The notes: a model not told the origin generated them from the sequence alone. DNA of 64,000 nt from Fluviispira sanaruensis (GCF_004295685.1 NZ_AP019368.1:1306364-1370363), one strand, 5' to 3'. Shown: positions 44,202 to 54,174, counted from the stretch's first letter. Numbers and translations: made by a program.

Positions 44202-44412
44202 AATAATCTCTCAAGTGTAATTTAATAGAAAGCTTTAAGATTATTTTAACATGCTTGCTGAGTTGGAAGAGTGCAAAAAAATGAGCCAAAAAATTGATTT
44301 TACCTTGGCAATAATTTCCTAAATTGTTTTTGACTGAAATGCTGACTTTTTCTACTACAGTTAAAATTTTGGCTATAAACTGAGAAGTAATAGTATTTAC
44401 GTAGGGGGATGT

Positions 44413-45411
44413 GTGGCCATTAAATATTCAGGCCCTCAAAAAGCGGCTATTCTTTTACTCGCATTTGGTGAAGAGATTTCTGCAGAAATCTTCAAGCATA
44501 TGACTGAGTTTGAAATCAAGCGCATCGGGAGTGCGATGAGCCGTTTGGGGCGCGTCGACAGCGATGCAATAGACATGGTCATGGAAGAGTTTTATCAAAT
44601 TCTGCAATCTAATAAAAAGTATTTTTTAGGAAGTAACGACTTTACCCGGAAATTAATTGAATCAGCATTTAAAAGTGATCAGGCTAATGCTCTTATCGAT
44701 GAATTGTCATTAACATCGAATGCAAATTTAGAATCACTGGAATTAATCGATCCAAAAATGTTGGCAAACTTTTTAAGAAATGAACATCCGCAAACTATGG
44801 CATTGATTTTAGCGCATCTCGACCCCAAGAAATTTGGTGAAACATTAAAAATATTACCAGAAAGTTTACACACAGAATTAATCTTAAGAGTTGCAAGTTT
44901 AGAAAGTGTTTCTCCAGAAATAATTGACGAGATTGATGATGTTTTGCGTAACGAAATCCAAAAACTTGGTAACGTAACTAGCTCAAAAGTGGGTGGTATC
45001 GAACCAATTGTAGAAATGCTCAATCTTATGGATAAAGCAACGGAGGAAAATATTCTTGATAGACTTGAAGAACGAGATCCTGATTTAGCAGAAAATATTC
45101 GGAAATTAATGTTTGTATTTGATGATCTGATTAAAATTGATGATCGTGGCATTCAAACTGTTATGCGTGAAGTAAAACCAGAGCAATTAAAGCTTGCATT
45201 GAAGACGGCATCGGAAGGTGTGAAAGAGTTGATATTCAAGAATATGTCGCAGAAAGCAGCCGAGAATTTGCGAGAAGAAATGACGATCATGGGACCAGCA
45301 AAAATTTCCGATGTGGAGCAAGCCCAATTTGCCATTGTGCAAGTAGCTCGGCGTCTGAATGACGAAGGCAAAATTGTGATTTCTGCAAGTGGTGAAAATG
45401 CACTCGTTTGA
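44413..45411 (+). CDS. fliG: Flagellar motor switch protein FliG
   Basis: Rotor protein that couples the stator to the switch. 332 residues, standard length. N-terminal MAIKYSGPQKAAILLLAFGE, middle NFLRNEHPQTMALILAHLDP (EHPQ motif), and C-terminal torque helix region DLIKIDDRGIQTVMREVKPE with charged residues and the L-x-x-A-L-K motif. GTG start with GGGGGA upstream. It heads the plus-strand operon fliG-fliH-fliI-fliJ-motE-like; fliF is not immediately upstream in this window. Confidence 0.96.
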   Translation: MAIKYSGPQKAAILLLAFGEEISAEIFKHMTEFEIKRIGSAMSRLGRVDSDAIDMVMEEFYQILQSNKKYFLGSNDFTRKLIESAFKSDQANALIDELSLTSNANLESLELIDPKMLANFLRNEHPQTMALILAHLDPKKFGETLKILPESLHTELILRVASLESVSPEIIDEIDDVLRNEIQKLGNVTSSKVGGIEPIVEMLNLMDKATEENILDRLEERDPDLAENIRKLMFVFDDLIKIDDRGIQTVMREVKPEQLKLALKTASEGVKELIFKNMSQKAAENLREEMTIMGPAKISDVEQAQFAIVQVARRLNDEGKIVISASGENALV

Positions 45412-45426
45412 TGAAGTGAGGTAGAT

Positions 45427-46605
45427 GTGGCTTCAAAAGCAGGTAAACTCGTAAAAAAAGAAAATAAAAAGTTAATGGATTCGCTTGAGGTTGAGAAATA
45501 TCCTTGGCTTCATTTTAATGATCAAACAGTTATTTTTCCAGATAATCCCCGTAAAAGTGTCATTCTACAAAAAATGCACGATCCGCAAGAGATGAATGTT
45601 AAAATCATGACTGCTCGAGACTTTAAAAAACCGCTAGGCAGTCGCGCAAAGATGCTTCTTCCTACGGATATGACCTTGGATTTTGAAAAAGGTCGGAAAG
45701 AAATGGAAATTCGCAGACGACGCACAATGATGGATGAAGAAGAGGCTATGGCCCTCGAACTGTCTGAAATGGAACATGAATTAGAAGTAAACGTCAGCAA
45801 AAAGAAAAGAGAAAACACAGGCGCAACTTCACAAGCAAAAGCACCTGAGAAAAGTGTAAAAGAAGAACAAGACAGCAAAGATCAAGACCTCAGTTTTGTC
45901 CCAACGGAACAACCCGTCGAAGCAAAAAGTGAAGATAATAAAGAAATGACAAATGAAGAAGAGGCTACAAAATTAAAGGAACAAAGAGAGAAAATATTTA
46001 ACGATGCGAAAAATGCTGGTTTTAGCGAAGGAAAGGAAGAAGGTTTTGCCACCGGCAAAATAGAAGGTTTTGAAACAGGATCGCGTGAGGGATATCAAAG
46101 TGGTGAAGAGCGTGGTATGGCGGCTGCAGAATCGAAATATGACAGAGCTTTCGAAAATATTTCAGAAGTGGCAAATAGATTATCAGAGTTACGTGATTCT
46201 TTAATTAAACAAGGAAAAGATATATTTATTGAATTAACAAAGTTGTGTTGTGAAAAAATTTTAAAGGAACAAATCAAATCTAGTGATCAATCATTAGCGC
46301 ATTTATTTGATGAAATATTAAAGTCATATACCTCAAAAAACTCAATAACAATTGAAATGAATTCAAATGACGCTGATAGATTGCGCCGTCATATAGAAGC
46401 AAAAAAAGATGCTTCAAAAATTGAAATTAGAGAAAATGAATCATTGGAAAGCGGCTCATTTCATGTCGAAAGTGCCACGGGCGTTTCCTTTGTAGATTTA
46501 AAGAAAAGTGTTGAAAATATAGTTGAAAATATAAAAGAAGATCTTTTTCAAGAAGAAACTCAATCGGATAAAATTAAATATTCTGAAGCAGAGAAAAAGG
46601 CTTAA
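45427..46605 (+). CDS. fliH: Flagellar export protein FliH (long N-terminal region)
   Basis: Peripheral stator of the export ATPase FliI. Recognised by the central G-x-x-x-G array (GFSEGKEEGFATGKIEGFET, then GSREGYQSGEERG) and the C-terminal domain with CCEKILKEQIKSSDQSLAHL and ESGSFHVESATGVSFVDL. At 392 residues it is much longer than the common about 230. The extra about 170 N-terminal residues are charged, with Glu/Lys-rich coiled segments. GTG start with GAGG upstream; 15 bp after fliG, 3 bp before fliI. Confidence 0.9.
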   Translation: MASKAGKLVKKENKKLMDSLEVEKYPWLHFNDQTVIFPDNPRKSVILQKMHDPQEMNVKIMTARDFKKPLGSRAKMLLPTDMTLDFEKGRKEMEIRRRRTMMDEEEAMALELSEMEHELEVNVSKKKRENTGATSQAKAPEKSVKEEQDSKDQDLSFVPTEQPVEAKSEDNKEMTNEEEATKLKEQREKIFNDAKNAGFSEGKEEGFATGKIEGFETGSREGYQSGEERGMAAAESKYDRAFENISEVANRLSELRDSLIKQGKDIFIELTKLCCEKILKEQIKSSDQSLAHLFDEILKSYTSKNSITIEMNSNDADRLRRHIEAKKDASKIEIRENESLESGSFHVESATGVSFVDLKKSVENIVENIKEDLFQEETQSDKIKYSEAEKKA

Positions 46606-46608
46606 AAA

Positions 46609-47952
46609 ATGTTTTCCAATGAAGCGCTTTTAAAATTAAAAAAGAAAAGGGATAGTCAAATAATAAAAGATCCTTTTGAAAAATATGGGAAAGTTGTACA
46701 AATTGTGGGAACTGTCATTGAAGCGACTTTAACCGATGCTCCATTGGGCGCGCTTGTCCGTATTTTTAATCGAGAAAGAAACTATGCTATTGAAGGAGAG
46801 GTTGTTGGCTTTCGCAAAGATAAAGCGCTCATTGTCCCATTTTCCGATCCGATTGGCGTGTGTGCAAATTCTCTCGTTCAATGTATTGAACGCGAACAAA
46901 AAATATTAATCGGTGAACATTTGATTGGTCGTATCATCGATGGGTACGGGCGTCCAATGGTAGGAGAAGAATTCATTAGCAATTTGGGGGCTTCCTATTC
47001 GATCGTGCGCGAACCACTCAATCCCTTAACCCGGAGAAGAATCTCAAAACCATTTGACACAGGAATTCGTTCAATCAATGCAATGTTAAGTTTTGGTGAA
47101 GGGCAAAGAATAGGAATTATGGCGGGTTCGGGGGTAGGTAAGAGCGTGCTTATGGGAATGATTTCTCGCTACTCTGATGCAGAAATAAACGTAATTGCTT
47201 TGATTGGGGAACGAGGTAGAGAAGTTCGAGAATTTCTTGAAGAAAACCTTGGGGAAGAAGGTCTTAAAAAAAGCGTTGTCGTTGTCTCGACAGGTGATCA
47301 ATCCCCTTTAAGTCGCGTGCGGGCGGCACATGTAGGAACAGCTATAGCTGAATATTTTAGAGATCAAGGAAAAAAAGTATTGCTTTTAATGGATTCTTTA
47401 ACACGTGTGGCAATGGCGCAAAGAGAAATAGGGTTGTCAGTTGGAGAACCTCCGACCACAAAAGGTTACACACCTTCGGTTTTTTCATTATTACCTAAGT
47501 TATTGGAGCGTGCAGGAAACAGTGAATCGAAAGGATCACTTACAGGCATCTACACTGTTTTAGTAGAGGGCGATGATTTTAATGATCCAGTTTGTGATTC
47601 TGCTAGAAGTATTCTCGATGGACATATTAATTTATCTCGTTCACTTGCGGAAAGAAATCATTTTCCAGCAATTGATATTCTATCAAGTGCGAGTCGTGTT
47701 ATGATCGATATTGCAGATGAAAAGCATTTAAAAGCAGTTTCCATTTTACGTGATCTCATGGCTGAATTTCAAAAAAATGAAGATTTAATAAATATTGGTG
47801 CTTACAACGTTGGGATGAATCCTAAGCTTGATAAAGCTATGAAACTTCTTCCTCAAATCGATGCTTTTTTAAAACAAGATAGAATGTTAAAATGCACATT
47901 TCATGATTCCCTGAATTCTTTACATGATTTACTCGGAGAAGAACGTGTATGA
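46609..47952 (+). CDS. fliI: Flagellum-specific ATPase FliI
   Basis: ATPase of the flagellar type III export apparatus, related to the F1 beta subunit. Walker A is GIMAGSGVGKSVLMGM, Walker B region is KKVLLLMDSLTRVAMAQREI. GEPPTTKGYTPSVFSLLPKLLERAG is the family-specific segment. 447 residues, normal. It overlaps fliJ by 4 nt (ATGA). Confidence 0.96.
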   Translation: MFSNEALLKLKKKRDSQIIKDPFEKYGKVVQIVGTVIEATLTDAPLGALVRIFNRERNYAIEGEVVGFRKDKALIVPFSDPIGVCANSLVQCIEREQKILIGEHLIGRIIDGYGRPMVGEEFISNLGASYSIVREPLNPLTRRRISKPFDTGIRSINAMLSFGEGQRIGIMAGSGVGKSVLMGMISRYSDAEINVIALIGERGREVREFLEENLGEEGLKKSVVVVSTGDQSPLSRVRAAHVGTAIAEYFRDQGKKVLLLMDSLTRVAMAQREIGLSVGEPPTTKGYTPSVFSLLPKLLERAGNSESKGSLTGIYTVLVEGDDFNDPVCDSARSILDGHINLSRSLAERNHFPAIDILSSASRVMIDIADEKHLKAVSILRDLMAEFQKNEDLINIGAYNVGMNPKLDKAMKLLPQIDAFLKQDRMLKCTFHDSLNSLHDLLGEERV

Positions 47953-48407
47953 ATTTTCGTTTTTCCTTACAAAGAATATTGCACTTAAGGGAACAAGAAA
48001 CTCATGAAGCAGAAATGAAAGTGGAATATACAAAGAGAGTGATCGATGCATTAAAAAACATGATTTATCAGGAAAGAGATTTGTATTTTTCTGAAAGAGA
48101 TGAATTGAATATTTGTGTTAAAGATTCAAAAATTCATAAAGTAACAATTTATGAACGATCATTAAACATGAGACAAGGGCGTATTATGGAACTTCTTGAT
48201 AATTTAAGAAGCTGCCAATCTGATTTAGAAGTTTATCAGCAAACACTTATACAAGCACGGAGAAATCAGAAAATAATTGAAAAATTAAAAGAAGTAAAAG
48301 AAAAAGATTTTCTTAAAAAAGAAGCTTACAAAGAGCAAACTATTCTTGATGAAGTTGGTAATCAAAAATATTTGAGAAATCAATTTCAAGAGAAAGGCGA
48401 AGAATGA
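47949..48407 (+). CDS. fliJ: Flagellar export protein FliJ
   Basis: A 152-residue almost fully helical, charged coiled-coil protein. FRFSLQRILHLREQETHEAE at the N-terminus is the typical FliJ start (F-x-L-x-x-L-L-x-x-R-x). In the export complex FliJ inserts into the FliI hexamer like a rotor stalk. Position directly after fliI, with ATGA overlaps on both sides, supports the call. Confidence 0.9.
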   Translation: MNFRFSLQRILHLREQETHEAEMKVEYTKRVIDALKNMIYQERDLYFSERDELNICVKDSKIHKVTIYERSLNMRQGRIMELLDNLRSCQSDLEVYQQTLIQARRNQKIIEKLKEVKEKDFLKKEAYKEQTILDEVGNQKYLRNQFQEKGEE

Positions 48408-49060
48408 GAAAACTATTAAAATTTATTTTTCTTTTTATTTTATTCTCAGGGCAAATGCTTACGAAGGCTGAAAATATGCCAAATAATCAAATTTCAGCAC
48501 AATCTGAAAATATGCCGAAAAATAAAATGGCAGCTCAGTCTGAAAATATGCCAATTATTCCGAAAAATGAACTGACAGCTTCAGAAGCAATGAGGATTCG
48601 TGATGAACTTGAACTCATTCGCAGTGATGTTGAGCAAAAGTTGATACGCCTTGAAGATGCAAAAAAGGCTTATGATAAATCTCGTCTTGATATAGATACT
48701 CAGCTCAAAAAGATTGAAGAAGAAAGAAGATTGCTTGACGAAACTCTTCAAAAAGAGAAGAAACTAAAGGAGGAGCGGGTGAAAGAGGCTGTGGAGTTTG
48801 TTTCGAAAATGGAACCACGCAAAGTGGCTCCTGTCATGGACACTATGGATCGAGATCTGGTGATAGCTCTATTGAGCCGTTTGCCTGCACGCCAAGTCAC
48901 AAAGCTCCTTGAAAACTCAACGCCCGCAAAAGCAACACAATTTTTGGAGTATTATACACGTATTCGCTCTGGCAGAGAATTTGAAATGTTAAGAGAGCTT
49001 GGTTTGTGTGCTCCATATAAGGATAAAAATGATAACAAAGGTACAGCATCATCCCCATAG
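48404..49060 (+). CDS. MotE-like protein (signal segment, coiled coil, MgtE-N domain)
   Basis: 218 residues. An N-terminal hydrophobic segment (LLKFIFLFILFSGQML) would export it to the periplasm. It is followed by three copies of a short ENMP motif (AENMPNNQ, SENMPKNK, SENMPIIP), a coiled coil (about 65-125), and an MgtE-N-type helical domain (FVSKMEPRKVAPVMDTMDRD, LLSRLPARQVTKLLE). This matches MotE-type flagellar proteins, which in other bacteria act as periplasmic chaperones of motor proteins. It overlaps fliJ by ATGA. Its C-terminus overlaps the next gene. Confidence 0.8.
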   Translation: MRKLLKFIFLFILFSGQMLTKAENMPNNQISAQSENMPKNKMAAQSENMPIIPKNELTASEAMRIRDELELIRSDVEQKLIRLEDAKKAYDKSRLDIDTQLKKIEEERRLLDETLQKEKKLKEERVKEAVEFVSKMEPRKVAPVMDTMDRDLVIALLSRLPARQVTKLLENSTPAKATQFLEYYTRIRSGREFEMLRELGLCAPYKDKNDNKGTASSP

Positions 49061-50435
49061 TTTTCACACCGATGAGTATTTAGCTTCCCCTTTTTCTCGC
49101 CCTCGTTTTTTTGTTTCAACCTCAAGAGGATTTGAAGATATTCTGAAAGAAGAACTCGAAGAAATATGCTCAACTTATGAAATAAAATCAAATATTTGGA
49201 CAGGCTCTGCAGGCTGTTACATGGAAGGTCCTTGGAGTGCATGTATAGCAGCCAATCTAGCCGCTATGTGTGCGAGCCGTGTGCTTTTAGTACTCGCCGA
49301 AGCTGAAGTCAAAAGTGAAGAGGAACTTCATTTTATTGCTTCGCAAATCGATTGGACGCTTATATTCCCAAAAGAATTAACATTTTCAGTCAATGCCTCT
49401 GTGAGTGATTCCTTTGTCAATAACTCTATGTTTGCAAGTTTACGCATTAAAGATGCAATATGTGATGTTTTTCGTAATAAAGTCGGTGAACGTCCGAATG
49501 TAAATACTGAAAATCCAGATGTAAAAATATTTGTCCGCCTTGTGCGGAGAAAATTGAGTATATCTGTTGACACAACCGGCGAGCCTCTCTCACGGCGTGG
49601 CTATCGTGTGGGTGGTGTTGAAGCTCCTTTAAGAGAGTCCTTGGCGGCAGCTTTGCTCAGAATTTCTGGTTGGAATAAACTCGCAAATAGCATTTGGAAA
49701 TCGAGTGAAGCTGTATATTTAGAACGTAAGGGTGTGAATGAAAACTCTGGTAAGAAAATTCCTAAACAGGTTTTAATTTCTCCATATTTTATGGATCCAA
49801 TGTGTGGTTCAGGCACTCTCGCCATCGAAGCAGCTTTGGCTATTTTGCATTGGAAACCGAACGTGCGGCGTAATGAATTTGCTTTTATGGATCTCTGTCC
49901 AGATAAAGTACCAGAGATGAAAGCTGCATTGCGTGAATTAAAAACAAAAATATTATCGAATGAAAAACCCTTAGCAGATCTACCTGTCAGAGCTAGACTA
50001 TATGCACAACAAAACAATATTGAAGTGCATGATGATATTTTAGCGCCTATTCGAGCAGGGGATATTCTCAATCGTAATATTGACGTAGCGAGAGATTGTG
50101 CAGAAGAAGCGGGCGTTGGAAGGGTTATTGCATTTCAAACAAAAGATGTATTTATGAGCAAACCCCATGCGTCTTGTGGAATACAAGTAGTGAATCCACC
50201 ATATGGTGAAAGACTCGAAGAAGGTGAAGATCTTTCACCGATGTACAAAGCAATGGGCGATCTTTGGAAACAGAAATACCCCAATTGGAACGCTTGGCTC
50301 CTCACTGCCAATGAAACTGCTTTAAAATCAGTCGGTTTGCGCCCCACCCGAAAAGTTTCTGTATACAATGGAAGTTTGCAATGTAAGTATTTACAATATG
50401 TTATGTATCCAAGAGAAAAAAAAGCTTCGACCTGA
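49029..50435 (+). CDS. THUMP-domain class I RNA methyltransferase (RlmL N-half/UPF0020 type)
   Basis: About 468 residues. The N-terminal domain with a THUMP-like stretch (SRGFEDILKEELEEICSTYE, then FNVSVS-like strands) is followed by an SAM methyltransferase domain: FMDPMCGSGTLAIEAALAIL (motif I plus), and the catalytic VVNPPYGERLEEGEDL (N-P-P-Y). This is the architecture of N2-guanine rRNA methyltransferases such as RlmL's first half. The frame opens at 48999, but ATG 49029 has AGGA 5 nt upstream and is chosen; it overlaps motE by 32 nt. Confidence 0.9.
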   Translation: MITKVQHHPHSFHTDEYLASPFSRPRFFVSTSRGFEDILKEELEEICSTYEIKSNIWTGSAGCYMEGPWSACIAANLAAMCASRVLLVLAEAEVKSEEELHFIASQIDWTLIFPKELTFSVNASVSDSFVNNSMFASLRIKDAICDVFRNKVGERPNVNTENPDVKIFVRLVRRKLSISVDTTGEPLSRRGYRVGGVEAPLRESLAAALLRISGWNKLANSIWKSSEAVYLERKGVNENSGKKIPKQVLISPYFMDPMCGSGTLAIEAALAILHWKPNVRRNEFAFMDLCPDKVPEMKAALRELKTKILSNEKPLADLPVRARLYAQQNNIEVHDDILAPIRAGDILNRNIDVARDCAEEAGVGRVIAFQTKDVFMSKPHASCGIQVVNPPYGERLEEGEDLSPMYKAMGDLWKQKYPNWNAWLLTANETALKSVGLRPTRKVSVYNGSLQCKYLQYVMYPREKKAST

Positions 50436-50488
50436 GATGGTCTCTTCTGAGGCCATGTCTTCTTTCTTTATAAAAGGGGAATTTCTCT

Positions 50489-52156
50489 GTGTCTGACAAA
50501 TTTTCAGGATTTAAAGAATATAGAGTTATGTATGTAGGCGTTGAACGTCTTATTGAATCATTGAAACACGATTTTTTAAATGCCGGCGCACGCAACCTCG
50601 ATCAACAGAAAAGTAATTCTTTCTCAGTTTCATCATATGTGTTGAGAAGACTTGCTTTGGCTGCCAATGCTTTTCCTGGGGCAACAATTAATTTTTATAC
50701 AGACGTTTATCAACTTGCACATGAACTTCCCGTCTTCGATGCAGACTTAATCATACTTGATGAACGTCTCGTTCAAGACGAAATTGAACCCAATCAAAAT
50801 GAATTGTTTGAAATAGAAGAAGAAGAAAAATCAAATCAGGATGACATGAAAGTATTACATTCTTCAAAAACAACTTTCGAACAAAAAGATCAAAAAATTT
50901 CTGTTACTTTTGAGAATTTAAAATCTGCTATCGAAAAGTTTACTCCAAGAGGTTTCCATTACACCATGCGGCGTGTGGTTGTTGTGTTACCTAATTCTGC
51001 AAAGACAACAAATCGAGAGTTTCGTTTGAGTCTTGCAAATGTTCGTGCAGTTATTATTGATCCACCTGACTCGGTTGAATTATTTTTAATTGCAACTCGG
51101 CAGCTATATGATTTTCGTCTCAATCATAAAAAAACAAGTATATGTATTTCTGGCGGCGGGCTTGAAGGATATATTTATTCTATCGGTGTTGTGAATGCTA
51201 TTGATAATTGTTTACTAGATCGCGAATGTGGCGATTTTGATATTTTCTGTGGAGTTTCTTCTGGCGCGATAGTTTCGAGTACACTCGCAGTTGGTGTGCA
51301 TTCAGACGATCTCGTCAAACAAATATATAGAAAACACACGAGTCTTGAACCCCTTGGCTTAAATACAGTTTTTGACCCTGCGGGCGCGGAAATATTTCGT
51401 CGAGTTTTCGATTTTATTCGTGCATTTTCAACTTTTGATTCTGCAGAACTCGTCAGCCGATTACAAAATTCAGTACCGACTGGTTTTTTTAAAGGTGAAA
51501 AATTAAAAAAGTTTTTTGAAAGACAAATGCGCCACTTTGGTATTGATGACAGCATGGCACATTTAAAAAAAGAATTATATATTAGCGTTACCGATCAAGA
51601 TACAGGTGAAAATATTGTTTTTGGAGAAGAACCTTGGAAAGATATTCGAATCAGTCAAGCAATTCGTGCAAGCACTGCTTTGCCTCCATTTTATTTACCA
51701 GAAAGAATTAAAGGACATTGGTTTACCGATGGTCAATTAACCAGTGCATCGGATTTTAATACCGCTATTCGCAAAGGTGCAGGTCTTGTGGTTTATATTG
51801 ACCCAATGGTACCTTATACAAGCAATCAACCAGGAGCTGTTATGAAAAAGGGCGGATATTTTACTTTAGTTCAAGCTGTAAAAAGTCTTGTCCAGACAAG
51901 ATCAAGTTCAATGTTAATGCATTCAATGGATAATAATCCTGACGTTGATTTTGTCATTTTTAAGCCTACAGATGAAGTTATGGAAGCAATGGCAGGAAAT
52001 CCCATGAAATATTATATTCGTACTGAGCTTGTTGATTTAGGATATCGTTGTACAATTTCTCAAATATTATCTTCTTACGATGCAATTGCCCATAAGTTTG
52101 CAAAGCATGGTTTTGCATTAAAATCCAAAAAACTCATTCAAGAACTCTTGAACTGA
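50489..52156 (+). CDS. Patatin-like phospholipase with extra N-terminal domain
   Basis: 555 residues. The C-terminal about 340 hold the patatin catalytic dyad: oxyanion loop SGGGLEG (about residue 220), nucleophile FCGVSSGAIVSS (G-x-S-x-G, about 255), and WFTDGQLTSASDF (D-G, about 412). The N-terminal about 200 residues are unusual, with DADLIILDERLVQDE reminiscent of a degenerate receiver-like fold and an acidic linker (FEIEEEEKSNQ). No signal peptide, so it is cytosolic unless secreted by another route. GTG start with GGGGA 7-8 nt upstream. It follows the flagellar operon on the same strand. Confidence 0.87.
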   Translation: MSDKFSGFKEYRVMYVGVERLIESLKHDFLNAGARNLDQQKSNSFSVSSYVLRRLALAANAFPGATINFYTDVYQLAHELPVFDADLIILDERLVQDEIEPNQNELFEIEEEEKSNQDDMKVLHSSKTTFEQKDQKISVTFENLKSAIEKFTPRGFHYTMRRVVVVLPNSAKTTNREFRLSLANVRAVIIDPPDSVELFLIATRQLYDFRLNHKKTSICISGGGLEGYIYSIGVVNAIDNCLLDRECGDFDIFCGVSSGAIVSSTLAVGVHSDDLVKQIYRKHTSLEPLGLNTVFDPAGAEIFRRVFDFIRAFSTFDSAELVSRLQNSVPTGFFKGEKLKKFFERQMRHFGIDDSMAHLKKELYISVTDQDTGENIVFGEEPWKDIRISQAIRASTALPPFYLPERIKGHWFTDGQLTSASDFNTAIRKGAGLVVYIDPMVPYTSNQPGAVMKKGGYFTLVQAVKSLVQTRSSSMLMHSMDNNPDVDFVIFKPTDEVMEAMAGNPMKYYIRTELVDLGYRCTISQILSSYDAIAHKFAKHGFALKSKKLIQELLN

Positions 52157-52267
52157 CAATTTTCCTACATATATTTTGCCTATAGGCATTTTCTGTAACC
52201 TTAATACTATTAGGAATAAACCGATATAAACTCTGTATAAGGATTGGATTATATAGAGGTGTCGATC

Positions 52268-53476
52268 ATGACAAATATTCGTTTAAAAAAGGGCGAGAAT
52301 CACTCTCGTAATAAAGAGGAAATTCCTGAAAAAGAAACCGTACAACCCAAAGACGAACCTTTTCCAGATGCTTCCGAAGATGAATTGACTCGTAAGAGAA
52401 AAATGATTTTGACAGGTATCACTGCAGGTGTGGCTGTAGCAGGTGCGTCAGCTGCAGCTCTCCTTTTTTTTGGCCCATACTCTCCTTTTGGCGTGAAACA
52501 ATCTGAAAAACCAGTTAATCTTCCAAAAGAGACTAAAGTAACGACGCCACCACAAGCAACGGAAGCTCCACCTGTGATACCTACACACACACCAGAACAT
52601 ATCGCACCGGCTGTCATAGCAGCAGCGCCTATTCCGCAGACTGCAAAAGAACCAAGTCCTAAAGTAACAACTTTGCCAAAAGCAAAAGCTCCGGCGCAAG
52701 TAGCTATTGCTCCAGAACCTAAGCCCGTTGCGCAAGAAGCAAAACCAGTTCCGAAGCAAAATATCCCATTTCCAATTGAAAATGATACAAAAGAATCATC
52801 AGGGCCTGATTCTTATAATTACAATATACAAGATGGTGGACCCATTATTCTCATACCTGCAAATAAAAAAGTTATTATTTCGCGAGATCCTAATTTCAAA
52901 TCTATTTACTTAAATGGAGTGCCTGCTTCAGATGGGAAATATCGTATTTCTGTGCCACCTCCAGGAGAAGTGTATTGGAAAGAAGATGGAAAACCTGTAC
53001 ACAAATTAAGAATTTTACCACCTATGCCATCAGGCCTTCGTGCAGATATCCCTCCGCAAATGAAACTATCCGATCGTCTCGTTTGGTCAGCTACGGGTAA
53101 AGTTTCATTTTATCGGGTTGAAGTATCAAATGATGTAGATTTTAATAATAAAATTAGAACTTTTTCGACTGTGAAAACTTCGCTTCCTGCTTTAGCAATT
53201 GGTCAGGGGAAGTGGTTTATAAAAATTTCAGCTTTAAATTTGCAAAGTGGTGTATGGGATTCAACTAAATCTATACCATTAAGTATTGAAGATGTTTCAG
53301 TAGAACAAAAAGAACCACCTAAAGTAGAAAATAAGCCTGAAGAAAAAGAAATAGAAAAAGCAGAAAATCCTGAGCCAACAGAACCCGTTAAACCGATTGA
53401 ACCCATGATCGAGCAGCCTGCTGCTTCAGAGTCAAAACCTGATGTTTCGACTGCAGCACCTGCGGTGGAAGAATAA
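52268..53476 (+). CDS. Single-pass membrane protein with Pro/Ala-rich linker and Fn3-like domain
   Basis: About 402 residues. ATG 52268 (MTNIRLKKGENH) has GAGGTG upstream and is preferred to 52244. A charged cytoplasmic start is followed by one membrane helix (about residues 53-75, GITAGVAVAGASAAALLFFG). Then comes a Pro/Ala/Lys-rich spacer of about 90 residues, a folded region with two beta-rich units (YLNGVPASDGKYRISVPPPG; LVWSATGKVSFYRVEVSNDV, which looks Fn3-like) and a second Pro/Glu-rich tail. This layout suggests a periplasm-spanning anchor. FecR-like relationships are possible, but I cannot assign a function. Confidence 0.7.
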   Translation: MTNIRLKKGENHSRNKEEIPEKETVQPKDEPFPDASEDELTRKRKMILTGITAGVAVAGASAAALLFFGPYSPFGVKQSEKPVNLPKETKVTTPPQATEAPPVIPTHTPEHIAPAVIAAAPIPQTAKEPSPKVTTLPKAKAPAQVAIAPEPKPVAQEAKPVPKQNIPFPIENDTKESSGPDSYNYNIQDGGPIILIPANKKVIISRDPNFKSIYLNGVPASDGKYRISVPPPGEVYWKEDGKPVHKLRILPPMPSGLRADIPPQMKLSDRLVWSATGKVSFYRVEVSNDVDFNNKIRTFSTVKTSLPALAIGQGKWFIKISALNLQSGVWDSTKSIPLSIEDVSVEQKEPPKVENKPEEKEIEKAENPEPTEPVKPIEPMIEQPAASESKPDVSTAAPAVEE

Positions 53477-54174
53477 ATTATTATTTCTAGGAATTTTATA
53501 AATATAATTTTTTCCATATATTTCAGTCAAATTCTGTTTACTTATATTCTAAAATCTTTATTTGTGATGACTTAGGCGTTTTCGCACATACCTAATTCGC
53601 TCGAAATTGTTTTAAAGTGAAAACTTATTTTTTAAAACGGTTTTTTTCTACCTGCGTGAGTGTTTACAGATCAGTTAGAGGTAAAGCAATTATTTTTTTT
53701 GATAGTCAAGATGACCAATATATTTTTAATATCGTTATTAATTAATTTTGTCACATGTAAAATCGTTGATCTCAAACTTAATTCAGAATAATACATTATC
53801 CCTTTATTGAAGAAATGTTTTCTAATATGCAGATCTTCTGAGTGTTCTCTTAAATATGAAAGTTTTTTTTTACCATTAAAAGCAAATAATATCTTATGGA
53901 TTTTTTCCGATTGCATATAATTTTAATGCTTTAGCCTTTATGATTCTAACAATGGCTGTTATTATTATAACAGTACTTTACATCTTTTATATAAGCATAA
54001 AATTCTTTATAAATCTCCAATTGTATAAGCAGAATAAGCAATCTAGAAAATCTAGCCACTTAACTTTGACTAAGAAAATGATAGCCTGAAAATATTTAGA
54101 AAGAATTTAACAATAGTAGAAAAATATTTTTATCAAATTTATCATTTTTTTGAGTTGATTTATGTATAGTTTTA
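53477..54174. other. Long AT-rich intergenic region
   Basis: About 700 bases. Near its left end is an AT-rich hairpin followed by a T run (separate entry). A minus-strand frame at 53671-53916 (81 codons, starting MQSEKIHKILFAFNGKKK) is the only open frame of any length. It has no ribosome binding site and no recognisable sequence, so I do not call it. Otherwise I see only A/T runs. Confidence 0.5.
53609..53647 (+). terminator. Possible terminator after the 52268-53476 gene
   Basis: GTTTTAAA (53609-53616) pairs with TTTAAAAC (53631-53638), loop about 14 nt, followed by GG and seven T's (53641-53647). It is AT-rich and 130 bp after the stop, so support is moderate. Confidence 0.35.

Noticed and set aside
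53671-53916. 81-codon minus-strand frame in the 700-bp gap
   Set aside because: No RBS, no recognisable motif and composition like the surrounding AT-rich DNA.
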